Origin: Dawidia soli | Lineage (GTDB): Bacteria > Bacteroidota > Bacteroidia > Cytophagales > Cyclobacteriaceae | Reading direction: 5' to 3' | DNA length: 64,000 nucleotides | Assembly (NCBI RefSeq): GCF_018598185.1 | Contig: NZ_JAHESC010000020.1 | Location: forward strand, 1-64,000 | Shown: piece after piece, positions 25,373 through 32,391 of the stretch | How the letters are laid out: every line of letters starts with the position of its first letter | Numbering within the stretch: position 1 is the stretch's first letter | The notes under the pieces: generated by a model | Told to the model about the DNA's origin: nothing | The model's input: only the letters and a program-made list of their open reading frames with translations | Database searches by the model: none | Translations under genes and position numbers: made by a program

Positions 25373-25879
25373 ATGACTACAACAAAAGGAATCACCCTCG
25401 TCGCGGAACCGGGCAAGTATGACCTTACCATGATCCGCGAGTTTGACGCACCGCGCGAACTAGTCTTTAAAGCACACGTCGATGCCACCTGGTTGGCGCG
25501 ATGGCTGTCGCCGGGGGACTATGATATGCGGATCGACAAGTTCGATGCGCGCAGTGGCGGTGCCTACCGGTATATTCACATCGGTCCGGAAGGAGAGGAG
25601 TATGCTTTTCACGGTACGTTTCATGAAGTGTCGGATCCCGTGCGCATCATTCAGACATTCGAATTCGAAGGCTTGCCGGAAACCGGCCACGTATGCCTGG
25701 ACTCCATCAGCTTCGAGATCCTGGCCAACAATCGTACGCGCGTGACGACACACTCTGTATTTCAATCTGTCGACGACCGCGATGGCATGATCCAATCGGG
25801 CATGGAAAGGGGTGTGAACGACGGCTATGAAAAGCTGGACGAACTGTTGGAGAGAGAGCTGGCGAAGTCGCCGGTATAG
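25373..25879 (+). CDS. SRPBCC (AHSA1-like) domain protein
   Basis: This 168-residue single-domain protein contains the typical entry strand and helix (LTMIREFDAPRELVFKAHVD), LARWLSPGDYDMRIDKFDAR, and GGAYRYIHIGPEGEEYAFHG, followed by a C-terminal helix (GMERGVNDGYEKLDELLERE). Such proteins carry a hydrophobic pocket and are often called activators of Hsp90 ATPase 1-like, though most have no tested role. In the 162 nt upstream I see a TATCTTTG (-7-like, 25275-25282) and two copies of TTTGGTACA 50 nt apart, but no -33 element. It is convergent with the cupin gene after 26 nt. Confidence 0.92.
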   Translation: MTTTKGITLVAEPGKYDLTMIREFDAPRELVFKAHVDATWLARWLSPGDYDMRIDKFDARSGGAYRYIHIGPEGEEYAFHGTFHEVSDPVRIIQTFEFEGLPETGHVCLDSISFEILANNRTRVTTHSVFQSVDDRDGMIQSGMERGVNDGYEKLDELLERELAKSPV

Positions 25880-25905
25880 CGACGATATCGCGGGGGGCGG
25901 AACGA

Positions 25906-26526
25906 TCACCCCTTGGGCTGAACGAATACACGTTGCAATACCGCCTTGCACGGTGTAGAGGAGGTTACGCGCACCTGGTGATTGATGTGCAGGGGAATGG
26001 CAAAATAGTCGCCGGGCCGGAAGCTGTGCACGTCGGTGCCCACGGTGATGTCGCACGTGCCTTCGAGAATAAGAAAGTGCTCGAACTCGTCGGTGTGTGT
26101 CTCATCGGGCGCACCGTAGCGCAGCCACAGCAGGCCGGTGGTCTTCTGGCGATCGTGGCCGATGATCTTCAGATACATCGTGTCAAAGTTTTCAGGAGTG
26201 TTGAGGTCTTTGCGGTCCAGCCAGGCCGAAAAGTCTTCTATTTTCGATTGTGGGCTCAACAGGGGCACGGGTGCTAATACTTCTCCCCCGCGGACCCGTT
26301 CGCGGAAATCGATCCTGGCCATGAGCAGGGGCTTGGCTGTCGGCGGCGGCTCGATGGCGTGTGCTTTCGCCAGCAGGAATAATGCATGTTCGATCTGTTC
26401 GAATTCCCGTGCAACGGCAGGATGGTGTGCGATGGCGTGTCGCACCTTGTCGTGTTCGTCGCCTTCCAGCTGACCGAGCGCATAAAGCTCTAATAATCCC
26501 GATTGCAATAATTCGTTCGGATCCAT
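25906..26526 (-). CDS. ChrR-like protein: anti-sigma-type N-terminus plus cupin
   Basis: The 206 residues have a helical N-terminus (LLQSGLLELYALGQLEGDEH, HPAVAREFEQIEHALFLLAK) that resembles anti-sigma factor domains, and a C-terminal cupin at about 120-203 (HTDEFEHFLILEGTCDITVG, RPGDYFAIPLHINHQVRV). The cupin keeps His/Glu/His positions able to hold a metal. The zinc-binding HxxxCxxC of classical ZAS domains is missing, and no sigma factor gene is adjacent, so sigma control is only suggested by the architecture. The family includes ChrR, which senses singlet oxygen. It may be a stand-alone stress sensor. Confidence 0.75.
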   Translation of the reverse strand: MDPNELLQSGLLELYALGQLEGDEHDKVRHAIAHHPAVAREFEQIEHALFLLAKAHAIEPPPTAKPLLMARIDFRERVRGGEVLAPVPLLSPQSKIEDFSAWLDRKDLNTPENFDTMYLKIIGHDRQKTTGLLWLRYGAPDETHTDEFEHFLILEGTCDITVGTDVHSFRPGDYFAIPLHINHQVRVTSSTPCKAVLQRVFVQPKG

Positions 26527-26715
26527 CTCACCGGCACAATAACGATAGAACGATAAATAACCGCACCAACTTTTCCGAACCTGTCATCCGCCTGGGGGAG
26601 CTCATACAAAACGTTTTCACTGGAATAACTGTTTACACTGTAGCCGCACGACAAACGCGTGTGTACGTCTGATCGCTAAAGCTAATAATATTATATGTAA
26701 AAGCACGTGCCCGGA

Positions 26716-26729
26716 ATGACGAAAGTCAC
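26716..26729. promoter_or_regulatory. FNR/Dnr-like box upstream of the universal stress protein gene
   Basis: ATGACGAAAGTCAC is a TGAC-4 nt-GTCA dyad with the spacing of Crp/Fnr-superfamily operators. Its centre is about 65 nt upstream of the start predicted from the -7 element at 26774, a normal activator position. The site is seen; the identity of the binding protein is inferred. Confidence 0.4.
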
Positions 26730-26773
26730 CCCCTTGCCTGAGGTAGTTCATATTTTTATCGGTTGCCACGCTA

Positions 26774-26781
26774 TACTTTTG
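26774..26781 (+). promoter_or_regulatory. Predicted -7 element of the universal stress protein gene
   Basis: TACTTTTG matches TAnnTTTG. No TTG lies at the normal -33 distance, which would fit an activator-dependent promoter using the FNR-like box upstream. Confidence 0.35.
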
Positions 26782-26847
26782 GTCAGGGAGCGGATAATGA
26801 CCACATACTCCCCGGTCATCTCTGTATAACCTTTTAACGACAATTTT

Positions 26848-27690
26848 ATGAAAACCATATTGGTGCCTTGCGATTTTTCCAAAACTGCGCTCAACGCATT
26901 TTCTTTTGCCCTCGACGTGGCAGAGCGCTCGGAAGCCGTTATTCACCTGGTGCACGTCATCGACGTGCCCGCCGTATACGATGCCGCTTTTGTGCCGGCG
27001 ATACCTCCTGACAGCACCGTGTATACGGAGCTGGAAGCGAAAGCCGAAGAGGAGTTTCGCAAGATCATCGATAAACACCGGTCGTCGGGTATACACATTG
27101 AAGCCAGGCTGGCGTATGGGGCGCCCGAAGCGTCGTTGCTGGAATATATTCAGGCCGCCGGTATCGACGTGGTGATCATGGGCTCGCACGGTGCCCGCGG
27201 CCTGCGTGAGCTGCTGATCGGTTCTACGGCCGAGAAGATCATCCGCCATGCTGCCGTGCCGGTCATGGTCATCAAAGACAAGTTCCTGGGGAACGTGCGC
27301 AACATCGCTTTCCCCAACACGCTGGAGCCTACCTTGCAAGACGACCTGATGCGTAAAGTAAAGGCGCTGCAGGAGTTCTTTCGCGCCACGCTCCACCTGG
27401 TATATATCAATACGCCCGCCAACTTTCTGGACGACTCGGTAACGCACGAGCGGCTGAACCGGTTTGCGCAGCAGCACCAGCTGGCCAACTACACGCTGAA
27501 CGTGTACAACCATGCCGACGTCGAGGAGGGCATCAACCAGTTTGTGCGGGAGACGGATGCCGAGCTGATCGCCATGGGTACCCACGGCCGCACCGGTCTG
27601 GCACACATCGTCAACGGCAGCCTGGCCGAAGCGGTGGCCAATCACACCGACCGCATTGTCTGGACCTATACGCTGAAGCATCACGGCTAG
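26848..27690 (+). CDS. Universal stress protein with tandem UspA domains
   Basis: The 280 residues hold two UspA domains in one chain (about 1-145 and 150-280). Each domain has the ATP-binding signature G-2x-G-9x-G-S: GSHGARGLRELLIGS in the first and GTHGRTGLAHIVNGS in the second, so both may bind nucleotide. The start MKTILVPCDFSKTALNAFSF is typical. Tandem UspA proteins in Bacteroidota are often induced by stress or low oxygen, consistent with the FNR-like box upstream. A long hairpin follows the stop codon. Confidence 0.94.
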   Translation: MKTILVPCDFSKTALNAFSFALDVAERSEAVIHLVHVIDVPAVYDAAFVPAIPPDSTVYTELEAKAEEEFRKIIDKHRSSGIHIEARLAYGAPEASLLEYIQAAGIDVVIMGSHGARGLRELLIGSTAEKIIRHAAVPVMVIKDKFLGNVRNIAFPNTLEPTLQDDLMRKVKALQEFFRATLHLVYINTPANFLDDSVTHERLNRFAQQHQLANYTLNVYNHADVEEGINQFVRETDAELIAMGTHGRTGLAHIVNGSLAEAVANHTDRIVWTYTLKHHG

Positions 27691-27695
27691 CGCCG

Positions 27696-27724
27696 CCGGC
27701 ACGCGGAAAACTGTTTTGTGCCGG
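27696..27724 (+). terminator. Hairpin after the universal stress protein gene
   Basis: CCGGCAC (27696-27702) pairs with GTGCCGG (27718-27724), with a further AAAAC/GTTTT pairing inside. It starts 5 nt after the stop codon. No T-run follows, so termination is plausible but not certain. A competing dyad GCCGGG/CCCGGC spans 27720-27739. Confidence 0.4.
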
Positions 27725-27806
27725 GAAATATTACCCGGCGAAAGGAAGGAGTAGGAGGGGAAGAAAAATTGACAGATACTTGCAGGCTCAAAAAACGGCC
27801 TGCCTC

Positions 27807-29060
27807 ATGAATGCTTCCTGTGGAATCGATTTTGGAACGTCCAACTCCAGCGTTGCGCTGGCGACGCCGGAGGGCATACGGCTGGCGCCGGTGGAAGGCA
27901 CGTACGTGACGATTCCCAGCGCGTTGTTCTTTCACGCCAAAGACAACATTCCCACCTATGGCCGCGAGGCCGTGGCCATGTTCTTTGCCCGTCGCCCGGG
28001 GCGCTTTATGCGCAGTTTAAAACGTGTGCTGGGTACCTCGCTGATGAAGCAGGGTACCATGGTCAACGGTAAGGTGATGAAGTTTGAAAAGATCATTACG
28101 CCCTTCCTCAAAAACCTCAAGGACAAAGCCGATGCCGCCAGCGGCCTGGACCTGCAGCACGTGGTGATGGGGCGGCCCGTACACTTTGTCGATAACGACC
28201 CCGACGCCGACAGCCGCGCGCAGGCCGAGCTGAAGGCCATGGCCGAGGCTGTGGGCTTTCGGTATGTAGACTTTCAGTTCGAGCCCATCGCCGCGGCGTT
28301 TGCCCACGAGGTGAACCTGGCGGGCGAGAAGCTGGCGCTCGTGGCCGACCTGGGTGGTGGTACGTCCGACTTCACCGTCATCCGTCTCTCTAACGCTTAC
28401 GTAAAGAAGACCGACCGCACGGGCGACATCCTGGCCAACACGGGCGTGCGCATCGGCGGGAACGACTTTGATAAGGACCTGAGCTTGTCGCTCATCCTGC
28501 CCGAGCTGGGTTACCGAAGCACCTATGGCGAGAAACATCTGGAGGTGCCGCTCAAGCCCTATCACGATCTGGCGGAGTGGAGCAAGGTGAACTTTCTCTA
28601 TACCACCAAGACGGTGGCGCAGACGCGTCAGCTGTTATACCAATCGCATGATAAAAAACGCTTCGGCCGGTTGCTCACCGTGCTGGAACAGGAGACCGGC
28701 CATGCGCTGCTGGCGTCCGCGGAGGAAACCAAGATCGCATTGACATCGGCCGCCACCTATCAGGCACCATTTGAATTTATAGAGTCCGGCTTTTTCATCG
28801 ATGTGTCGCGTCAACTTTTTGAGGAGGCCATTCGTACCGAGATTGAAAAGATCGCGCAGGCTGCCACGCAGTGTATCCACGATGCCGGGGTGGGTGCTGA
28901 AGCGATCGAGCTGGTGATCCTTACGGGAGGCTCCACGGAGGTGCCGCGGGTACAAGCGGAATTTCGCCGCCTGTTTCCCAATGCTGCGCTGGCGGATGAA
29001 AACAAACTTTCGTCTGTCGGGCTCGGCTTAGCGTATGACAGCCGGAATAAATTCGGCTAG
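27807..29060 (+). CDS. yegD: Hsp70-family chaperone-like protein (YegD type)
   Basis: The protein has 417 residues from the ATG at 27807 (MNASCGIDFGTSNSSVALAT). The actin-type ATPase fold is complete: phosphate-1 DFGTSNSSVAL, phosphate-2 in VADLGGGTSDFTVI, and the adenosine motif in LVILTGGSTEVPRVQAEF. There is no DnaK-style C-terminal substrate domain, and the length near 420-450 residues is that of the YegD branch. A FEPIAAAFAHE motif precedes phosphate-2, as in Hsp70 proteins. The in-frame extension to 27780 begins inside poor sequence, so I take the later ATG. The physiological role of YegD proteins is not established. Confidence 0.88.
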   Translation: MNASCGIDFGTSNSSVALATPEGIRLAPVEGTYVTIPSALFFHAKDNIPTYGREAVAMFFARRPGRFMRSLKRVLGTSLMKQGTMVNGKVMKFEKIITPFLKNLKDKADAASGLDLQHVVMGRPVHFVDNDPDADSRAQAELKAMAEAVGFRYVDFQFEPIAAAFAHEVNLAGEKLALVADLGGGTSDFTVIRLSNAYVKKTDRTGDILANTGVRIGGNDFDKDLSLSLILPELGYRSTYGEKHLEVPLKPYHDLAEWSKVNFLYTTKTVAQTRQLLYQSHDKKRFGRLLTVLEQETGHALLASAEETKIALTSAATYQAPFEFIESGFFIDVSRQLFEEAIRTEIEKIAQAATQCIHDAGVGAEAIELVILTGGSTEVPRVQAEFRRLFPNAALADENKLSSVGLGLAYDSRNKFG

Positions 29061-29092
29061 GATACGGCCGGCTCGTATAATCAATTCCATTC

Positions 29093-29126
29093 GATAACGC
29101 TATACTATCAATATTCCGTCGTTATC
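29093..29126. promoter_or_regulatory. Inverted repeat upstream of the signalling operon
   Basis: GATAACG (29093-29099) and CGTTATC (29120-29126) are separated by 20 nt in the 224-nt gap before the lipoprotein gene. Centres about two and a half helical turns apart could suit a dimeric regulator. The rest of the gap shows no clear promoter; ACCCCG and CGGGGT farther right could form a long-loop hairpin. Confidence 0.3.
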
Positions 29127-29284
29127 CGTGAAAACCCCGATTTGTAAGAATTAGCGCTGTTTCCGGGGTGTTCATGAGTGGGAGAAGGGGGGAAAAATAC
29201 CCTTTCGGGCACCCTTAGTTTTCTGGTGCTGGTTTTCTGTATAGTTTAGTCGTTAAACACAGCGAACTCATTAACGGTTATACC

Positions 29285-29860
29285 ATGAAAACTGGACGTT
29301 TTACGGGGACCCTCCCGTTTGTGCTCGTGCTCTGCATGTTGTCTATCGGCTGTCAGAAAGACCACGGTCACCCGCCCAAGCCCTCGGGGCTGATCAGTTT
29401 AAAGCGCGCGCGCGAAATGTACCAGGCTTACCAGCCGCGGTTCGACGCCGTCACGAAATTCCGCGAAGGCAAAGAAGACGCCCGCTATGGCTGGCACTCG
29501 CTGGACTATTACAAGGAATACATTGCCTACCTCGAAGAAGAGAGTAAAAAGATCGGTGTGGAGGTCTCCGGCCTGCGCCTGTATTATGTTGCTTATCCTG
29601 ACGACGCCGAGTCTGAAAACCAGCGCGGCTACCAGACCTTTATATACCTCCCCACGTATTACGATAAAAAACAGGATAAACATATTGCCTTCGACCCGCT
29701 GTACCTGGATAAAGACGGAAAGCCTATACCGGTGCACGATCTGATCACAAAGGGCGAAAGCAAGGAAGCGATGTTCCTCAAGGCAGGCCTGCTGATGTCG
29801 GTGGCGCCGGGCTCGGTCGGGAACATGGGCGAGATGTGTAAGCCAAACTGCTCGGAGTAA
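29285..29860 (+). CDS. Uncharacterised lipoprotein, first gene of a signalling operon
   Basis: This 191-residue protein has the lipoprotein signal PFVLVLCMLSIGC and a His/Pro-rich linker. The body has a helix starting LKRAREMYQAYQPRFDAVTK, then WHSLDYYKEYIAYLEEESKK, GVEVSGLRLYYVAYPDDAES and FIYLPTYY. It ends MCKPNCSE with two cysteines that could be linked. I recall similar lipoproteins, with the YIAYLEEE and GVEVSGLR motifs, beside a multi-pass membrane protein in many Bacteroidota, but no function is known to me. The next gene starts 10 nt downstream. Confidence 0.8.
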   Translation: MKTGRFTGTLPFVLVLCMLSIGCQKDHGHPPKPSGLISLKRAREMYQAYQPRFDAVTKFREGKEDARYGWHSLDYYKEYIAYLEEESKKIGVEVSGLRLYYVAYPDDAESENQRGYQTFIYLPTYYDKKQDKHIAFDPLYLDKDGKPIPVHDLITKGESKEAMFLKAGLLMSVAPGSVGNMGEMCKPNCSE

Positions 29861-29869
29861 CAGGCGGTC

Positions 29870-30523
29870 ATGAGCCTCTTCGGACTGATCAAATACCTGG
29901 AGCTGCTGGCGGCCCTGGTGGCGGTGCTGTACTATCGCAAGTACGCCACGTCACACCTGCGGCATTTTGTATACTTATTGTGGGGTGTGGCGGTCGTGGA
30001 ATTTACGATGGCTGAGGTGAAGCATTTATATGAAGGTGTGGTCGTGCAGAACAATTTTGTGTATAACCTGCTGACGTCGGTACAATATGTGTACTTCTTT
30101 TTCGTGTATTATTATACGTTGAAGACCCAGCGGTACAAAAAAATCGTGGCGGGCTTTCTGGTAGCGTTTCCAGTAGCCGTAACGATCAATTTTTTGTGGA
30201 TGCAGCGGCTTACGCTCACGGCGCCGTTTCATTCCTATACCTTTACCCTGGGAGCCATTCTGCTGATGGTAACGATTGGGTTATTCTTTGCCGAAATATT
30301 GAATACCGAGAAAGTATTGTATTTTAAGCGCTACCTCATGTTCTGGATCAGCATCGGGTTGTTCCTGTTCTATACGGGGATCATTCCGTTTATGGTAGGG
30401 GTGAACTTTATGCCGCTGTTGCTGAGCTCGGACATGTTGTCGATCATATTCTTTACACTGAACCTGGTGATGTATAGTTGCTTTATCACCGGGTTCGCGT
30501 TAGCCAACACATATACGGATTAA
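29870..30523 (+). CDS. Uncharacterised membrane protein with six to seven TM helices
   Basis: The 217 residues are mostly membrane helices: about 5-20 (LIKYLELLAALVAVLYY), 28-48, 60-85 (YVYFFFVYYYTLKT), 92-110, 118-140, 152-172 and 180-210. There are no catalytic motifs or cofactor-binding histidine pairs that I can see. It follows the lipoprotein gene by 9 nt and precedes a degenerate histidine kinase by 80 nt. The natural reading is a membrane sensor or accessory part of the same signalling unit, but that rests on position only. Confidence 0.8.
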   Translation: MSLFGLIKYLELLAALVAVLYYRKYATSHLRHFVYLLWGVAVVEFTMAEVKHLYEGVVVQNNFVYNLLTSVQYVYFFFVYYYTLKTQRYKKIVAGFLVAFPVAVTINFLWMQRLTLTAPFHSYTFTLGAILLMVTIGLFFAEILNTEKVLYFKRYLMFWISIGLFLFYTGIIPFMVGVNFMPLLLSSDMLSIIFFTLNLVMYSCFITGFALANTYTD

Positions 30524-30603
30524 TGCGACGGGCGGCATAACCAAACAGGCGGCACGGCACATTTTTTTAGGGCGGGATTGAGGAGAGATTAACGAGAGAA
30601 ACG

Positions 30604-31371
30604 ATGATGGAACGCGAAGTAATTTTGGCAGCTACCCTTACATTGATCACGCTGGTGGTCATCATCATTATCTTTTTTGTGATTTTTCAGAGTAAAAAGA
30701 ACCAATTCATCCTGGCCCGTATCGAGGCCGAGAAGCGCCTGGCCGATGAGCTGGCGAAGTCTAAAATGGAGATCCGCGAGCAGGGCCTGAAAAACGTGTC
30801 GTGGGAGCTGTACGACCATGTCGGCCAGTTGCTGTCCATTGCCAAGTTACAGCTCAGCATGCTGCAGCCCCGGCTGTCGGAGGAAGACAGCCAGTACGTC
30901 GAGGAGGTCAACAACCTGATCGGCGCCAGTTTGAAGGAGATCCGCCTGTTGTCCAAGACCCTGAGCCCCGAAGCCCTGGGCGCGGCGGGTCTGATCAAAT
31001 CCATCAATGTCGAGCTTCAGCGTTTTAACCGGCTCAAGTTCCTGGATGCCAACATGACCATTATCGGCGAGGAAACCTCGCTGGAGCAGGAGGAAGAGAT
31101 CATTTTATTCAGGATACTGCAAGAGTTTTTTCTGTATGTTGTCAAGCAATCCGGCGCCAGCAAATTGCAGGTGACACTGAGCTACCACGCTGATAGCCTG
31201 CTGATAGACGCCTATCACAATGGCACCCGGGGGGTGCCGGGCACCTCCAGCCTGGACAATATGCAGCGCCGGGCGTCCCTCATTGGTGCTACTTATGACC
31301 TTGAAACTTCCCCAAATCGCGGCGTTCACCTATCTTTAGGGTACACTTTTAAAAAAACGGCGCATGCCTGA
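30604..31371 (+). CDS. Degenerate sensor histidine kinase (NarX/DesK-like), probable pseudokinase
   Basis: The 255 residues comprise one N-terminal TM helix (about 8-28), a helical linker, a HisKA_3-type dimerisation domain and an HATPase-like C-terminus. The phospho-acceptor His of the usual ELHDxxGQ box is Tyr70 (WELYDHVGQLLSIA). The N-box, normally QEALNNVxKH, is QEFFLYVVKQSGA (173-185) with both Asn and the His lost. The D-box acidic DxGxG has become AYHNGTRG. The final SLDNMQRRASLIGATYDLET keeps family similarity. ATP binding and autophosphorylation therefore look unlikely. The gene overlaps the response-regulator gene by 8 nt, and the reading frame is intact, so it is kept as a protein and not decaying. 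Confidence 0.85.
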   Translation: MMEREVILAATLTLITLVVIIIIFFVIFQSKKNQFILARIEAEKRLADELAKSKMEIREQGLKNVSWELYDHVGQLLSIAKLQLSMLQPRLSEEDSQYVEEVNNLIGASLKEIRLLSKTLSPEALGAAGLIKSINVELQRFNRLKFLDANMTIIGEETSLEQEEEIILFRILQEFFLYVVKQSGASKLQVTLSYHADSLLIDAYHNGTRGVPGTSSLDNMQRRASLIGATYDLETSPNRGVHLSLGYTFKKTAHA

Positions 31372-32008
31372 CCAGTATTCTATTGTAATTGTCGACGACC
31401 ACGCACTCTTCGCCCAGGCTTTAAAGACCCTTATCAATACATTTGACAGGTACACCGTACTTTATCACGTCAAGAACGGCGAGGAGCTGATCGAAAAGCT
31501 GAGCATTCCCGAGAATGTACCCGATATTTGCCTCCTGGACATCAACATGCCTGTGATGAACGGCATCGAGACCATGCAGTGGCTCACCCGTCACCAGCCC
31601 CGTATCAAGGGCCTGGCCCTGTCCATGGACGACGAAGAGACCACCGTGATCCGCATGCTGCGGGCCGGTGCCCACGGCTACCTGCTGAAAGACATCAATC
31701 CCACCGTGTTGCAGGATGCCTTCCGCGACGTGCTGGAAAAGGGCTTCTATTACTCCGATAAGATCACCAATACGGTCCTCAGCTCCCTGCACCGGGCCGA
31801 AGAAGAAATGGTCCTGAAGGACCGCGAGATCGAGTTCCTCAAGCTTGTCTGCACGGAGAAGACCTATAAAGAGATCGCTGCGGAGATGTTCCTGAGCCCA
31901 AAGACTATCGACGGGTACCGTGAGGCGCTTTTTGAAAAGCTTCAGATCAAGAGCCGCGTCGGGCTTGTTATCTATGCTATTAAGAATAAGGTTTATAAGG
32001 TAGAATAG
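31364..32008 (+). CDS. LuxR/NarL-family response regulator
   Basis: The 214 residues consist of a receiver (about 5-120) and a LuxR helix-turn-helix (about 150-205). The acidic pocket D11/D12, the phospho-acceptor D59 (CLLDINMPVMNG), the conserved Ser in LALSMDDE and Lys in GYLLKD are all present, so the receiver looks active. The DNA-binding part reads DREIEFLKLVCTEKTYKEIA followed by FLSPKTIDGYREALFEKL. It overlaps the preceding pseudokinase gene by 8 nt. If that kinase is dead, phosphate must come from another kinase or a small phosphodonor, or the pseudokinase acts by binding. A perfect terminator lies at 32357-32391. Confidence 0.93.
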   Translation: MPDQYSIVIVDDHALFAQALKTLINTFDRYTVLYHVKNGEELIEKLSIPENVPDICLLDINMPVMNGIETMQWLTRHQPRIKGLALSMDDEETTVIRMLRAGAHGYLLKDINPTVLQDAFRDVLEKGFYYSDKITNTVLSSLHRAEEEMVLKDREIEFLKLVCTEKTYKEIAAEMFLSPKTIDGYREALFEKLQIKSRVGLVIYAIKNKVYKVE

Positions 32009-32017
32009 GCATTATAT

Positions 32018-32033
32018 AGCCCTTACAGGGCTG
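32018..32033. repeat. Partial copy of a dispersed palindromic element
   Basis: AGCCCT-3 nt-AGGGCT forms a 6-bp hairpin. Fifteen bases (GCCCTTACAGGGCTG) are identical to the first hairpin of the element at 42153-42234. Confidence 0.5.
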
Positions 32034-32111
32034 GCTGAAATTAGGAGAGCTTATAACCCTTGCATAAGCCATAGAAATCGTCGGACGATTCGTGCTGCTA
32101 TACAAAAAACG

Positions 32112-32156
32112 AGGCCAAAGATTTGCAACTGTGGGGTTTGCAAAAATCCTTGGCCT
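32112..32156. repeat. Long imperfect hairpin
   Basis: The arm 32112-32128 (AGGCCAAAGATTTGCAA) pairs with 32137-32156 around an 8-nt loop, with one mismatch and a small bulge. This is far longer than chance pairing. It is not followed by a T-run and could be a structured RNA end, a small mobile-element remnant or a protein-binding dyad. Confidence 0.45.
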
Positions 32157-32356
32157 GTGCTTTCGAGAGAGGGATTCTCTTTGCGTGATACAAAGATGGA
32201 GCATTCTGCCCCTTGTCTTCAAGGGTGATTTTCCCCTTTAGCATGGGTACTTCTCCTCTTACCCTTTCCCGTCATGACGTGTACCTTTGACCCATCAAAA
32301 CGCTATAAAATCTTCTGTCTTTATATGTCGTAGTTGGTTTAGGTCTATAGGTTAAT

Positions 32357-32391
32357 AGAAAGGGTGTCGAAAGACACCCTTTCTGTTTTTT
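32357..32391 (+). terminator. Rho-independent terminator
   Basis: A perfect 12-bp stem (32357-32368 and 32373-32384) with a GAAA tetraloop is followed by G and six T (32386-32391). It points on the plus strand and ends the operon that begins at 29285. It reaches the stop codon of the convergent permease gene. Confidence 0.85.

Larger units (their letters stand above)
26527..26847. other. 321-nt intergenic region between the cupin and stress-protein genes
   Basis: I see no coding remnant. The right part holds an FNR-like dyad (26716-26729) and a TACTTTTG -7-like element (26774-26781) pointing to the universal stress protein gene. The left part shows nothing recognisable. Confidence 0.6.
32009..32389. 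other. 381-nt intergenic region with repeats and a terminator
   Basis: This gap holds no coding sequence that I can support. It contains a short palindrome shared with 42157-42171, a long imperfect hairpin (32112-32156) and the rho-independent terminator at 32357-32391. The stretch 32160-32340 shows nothing recognisable. Confidence 0.65.
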
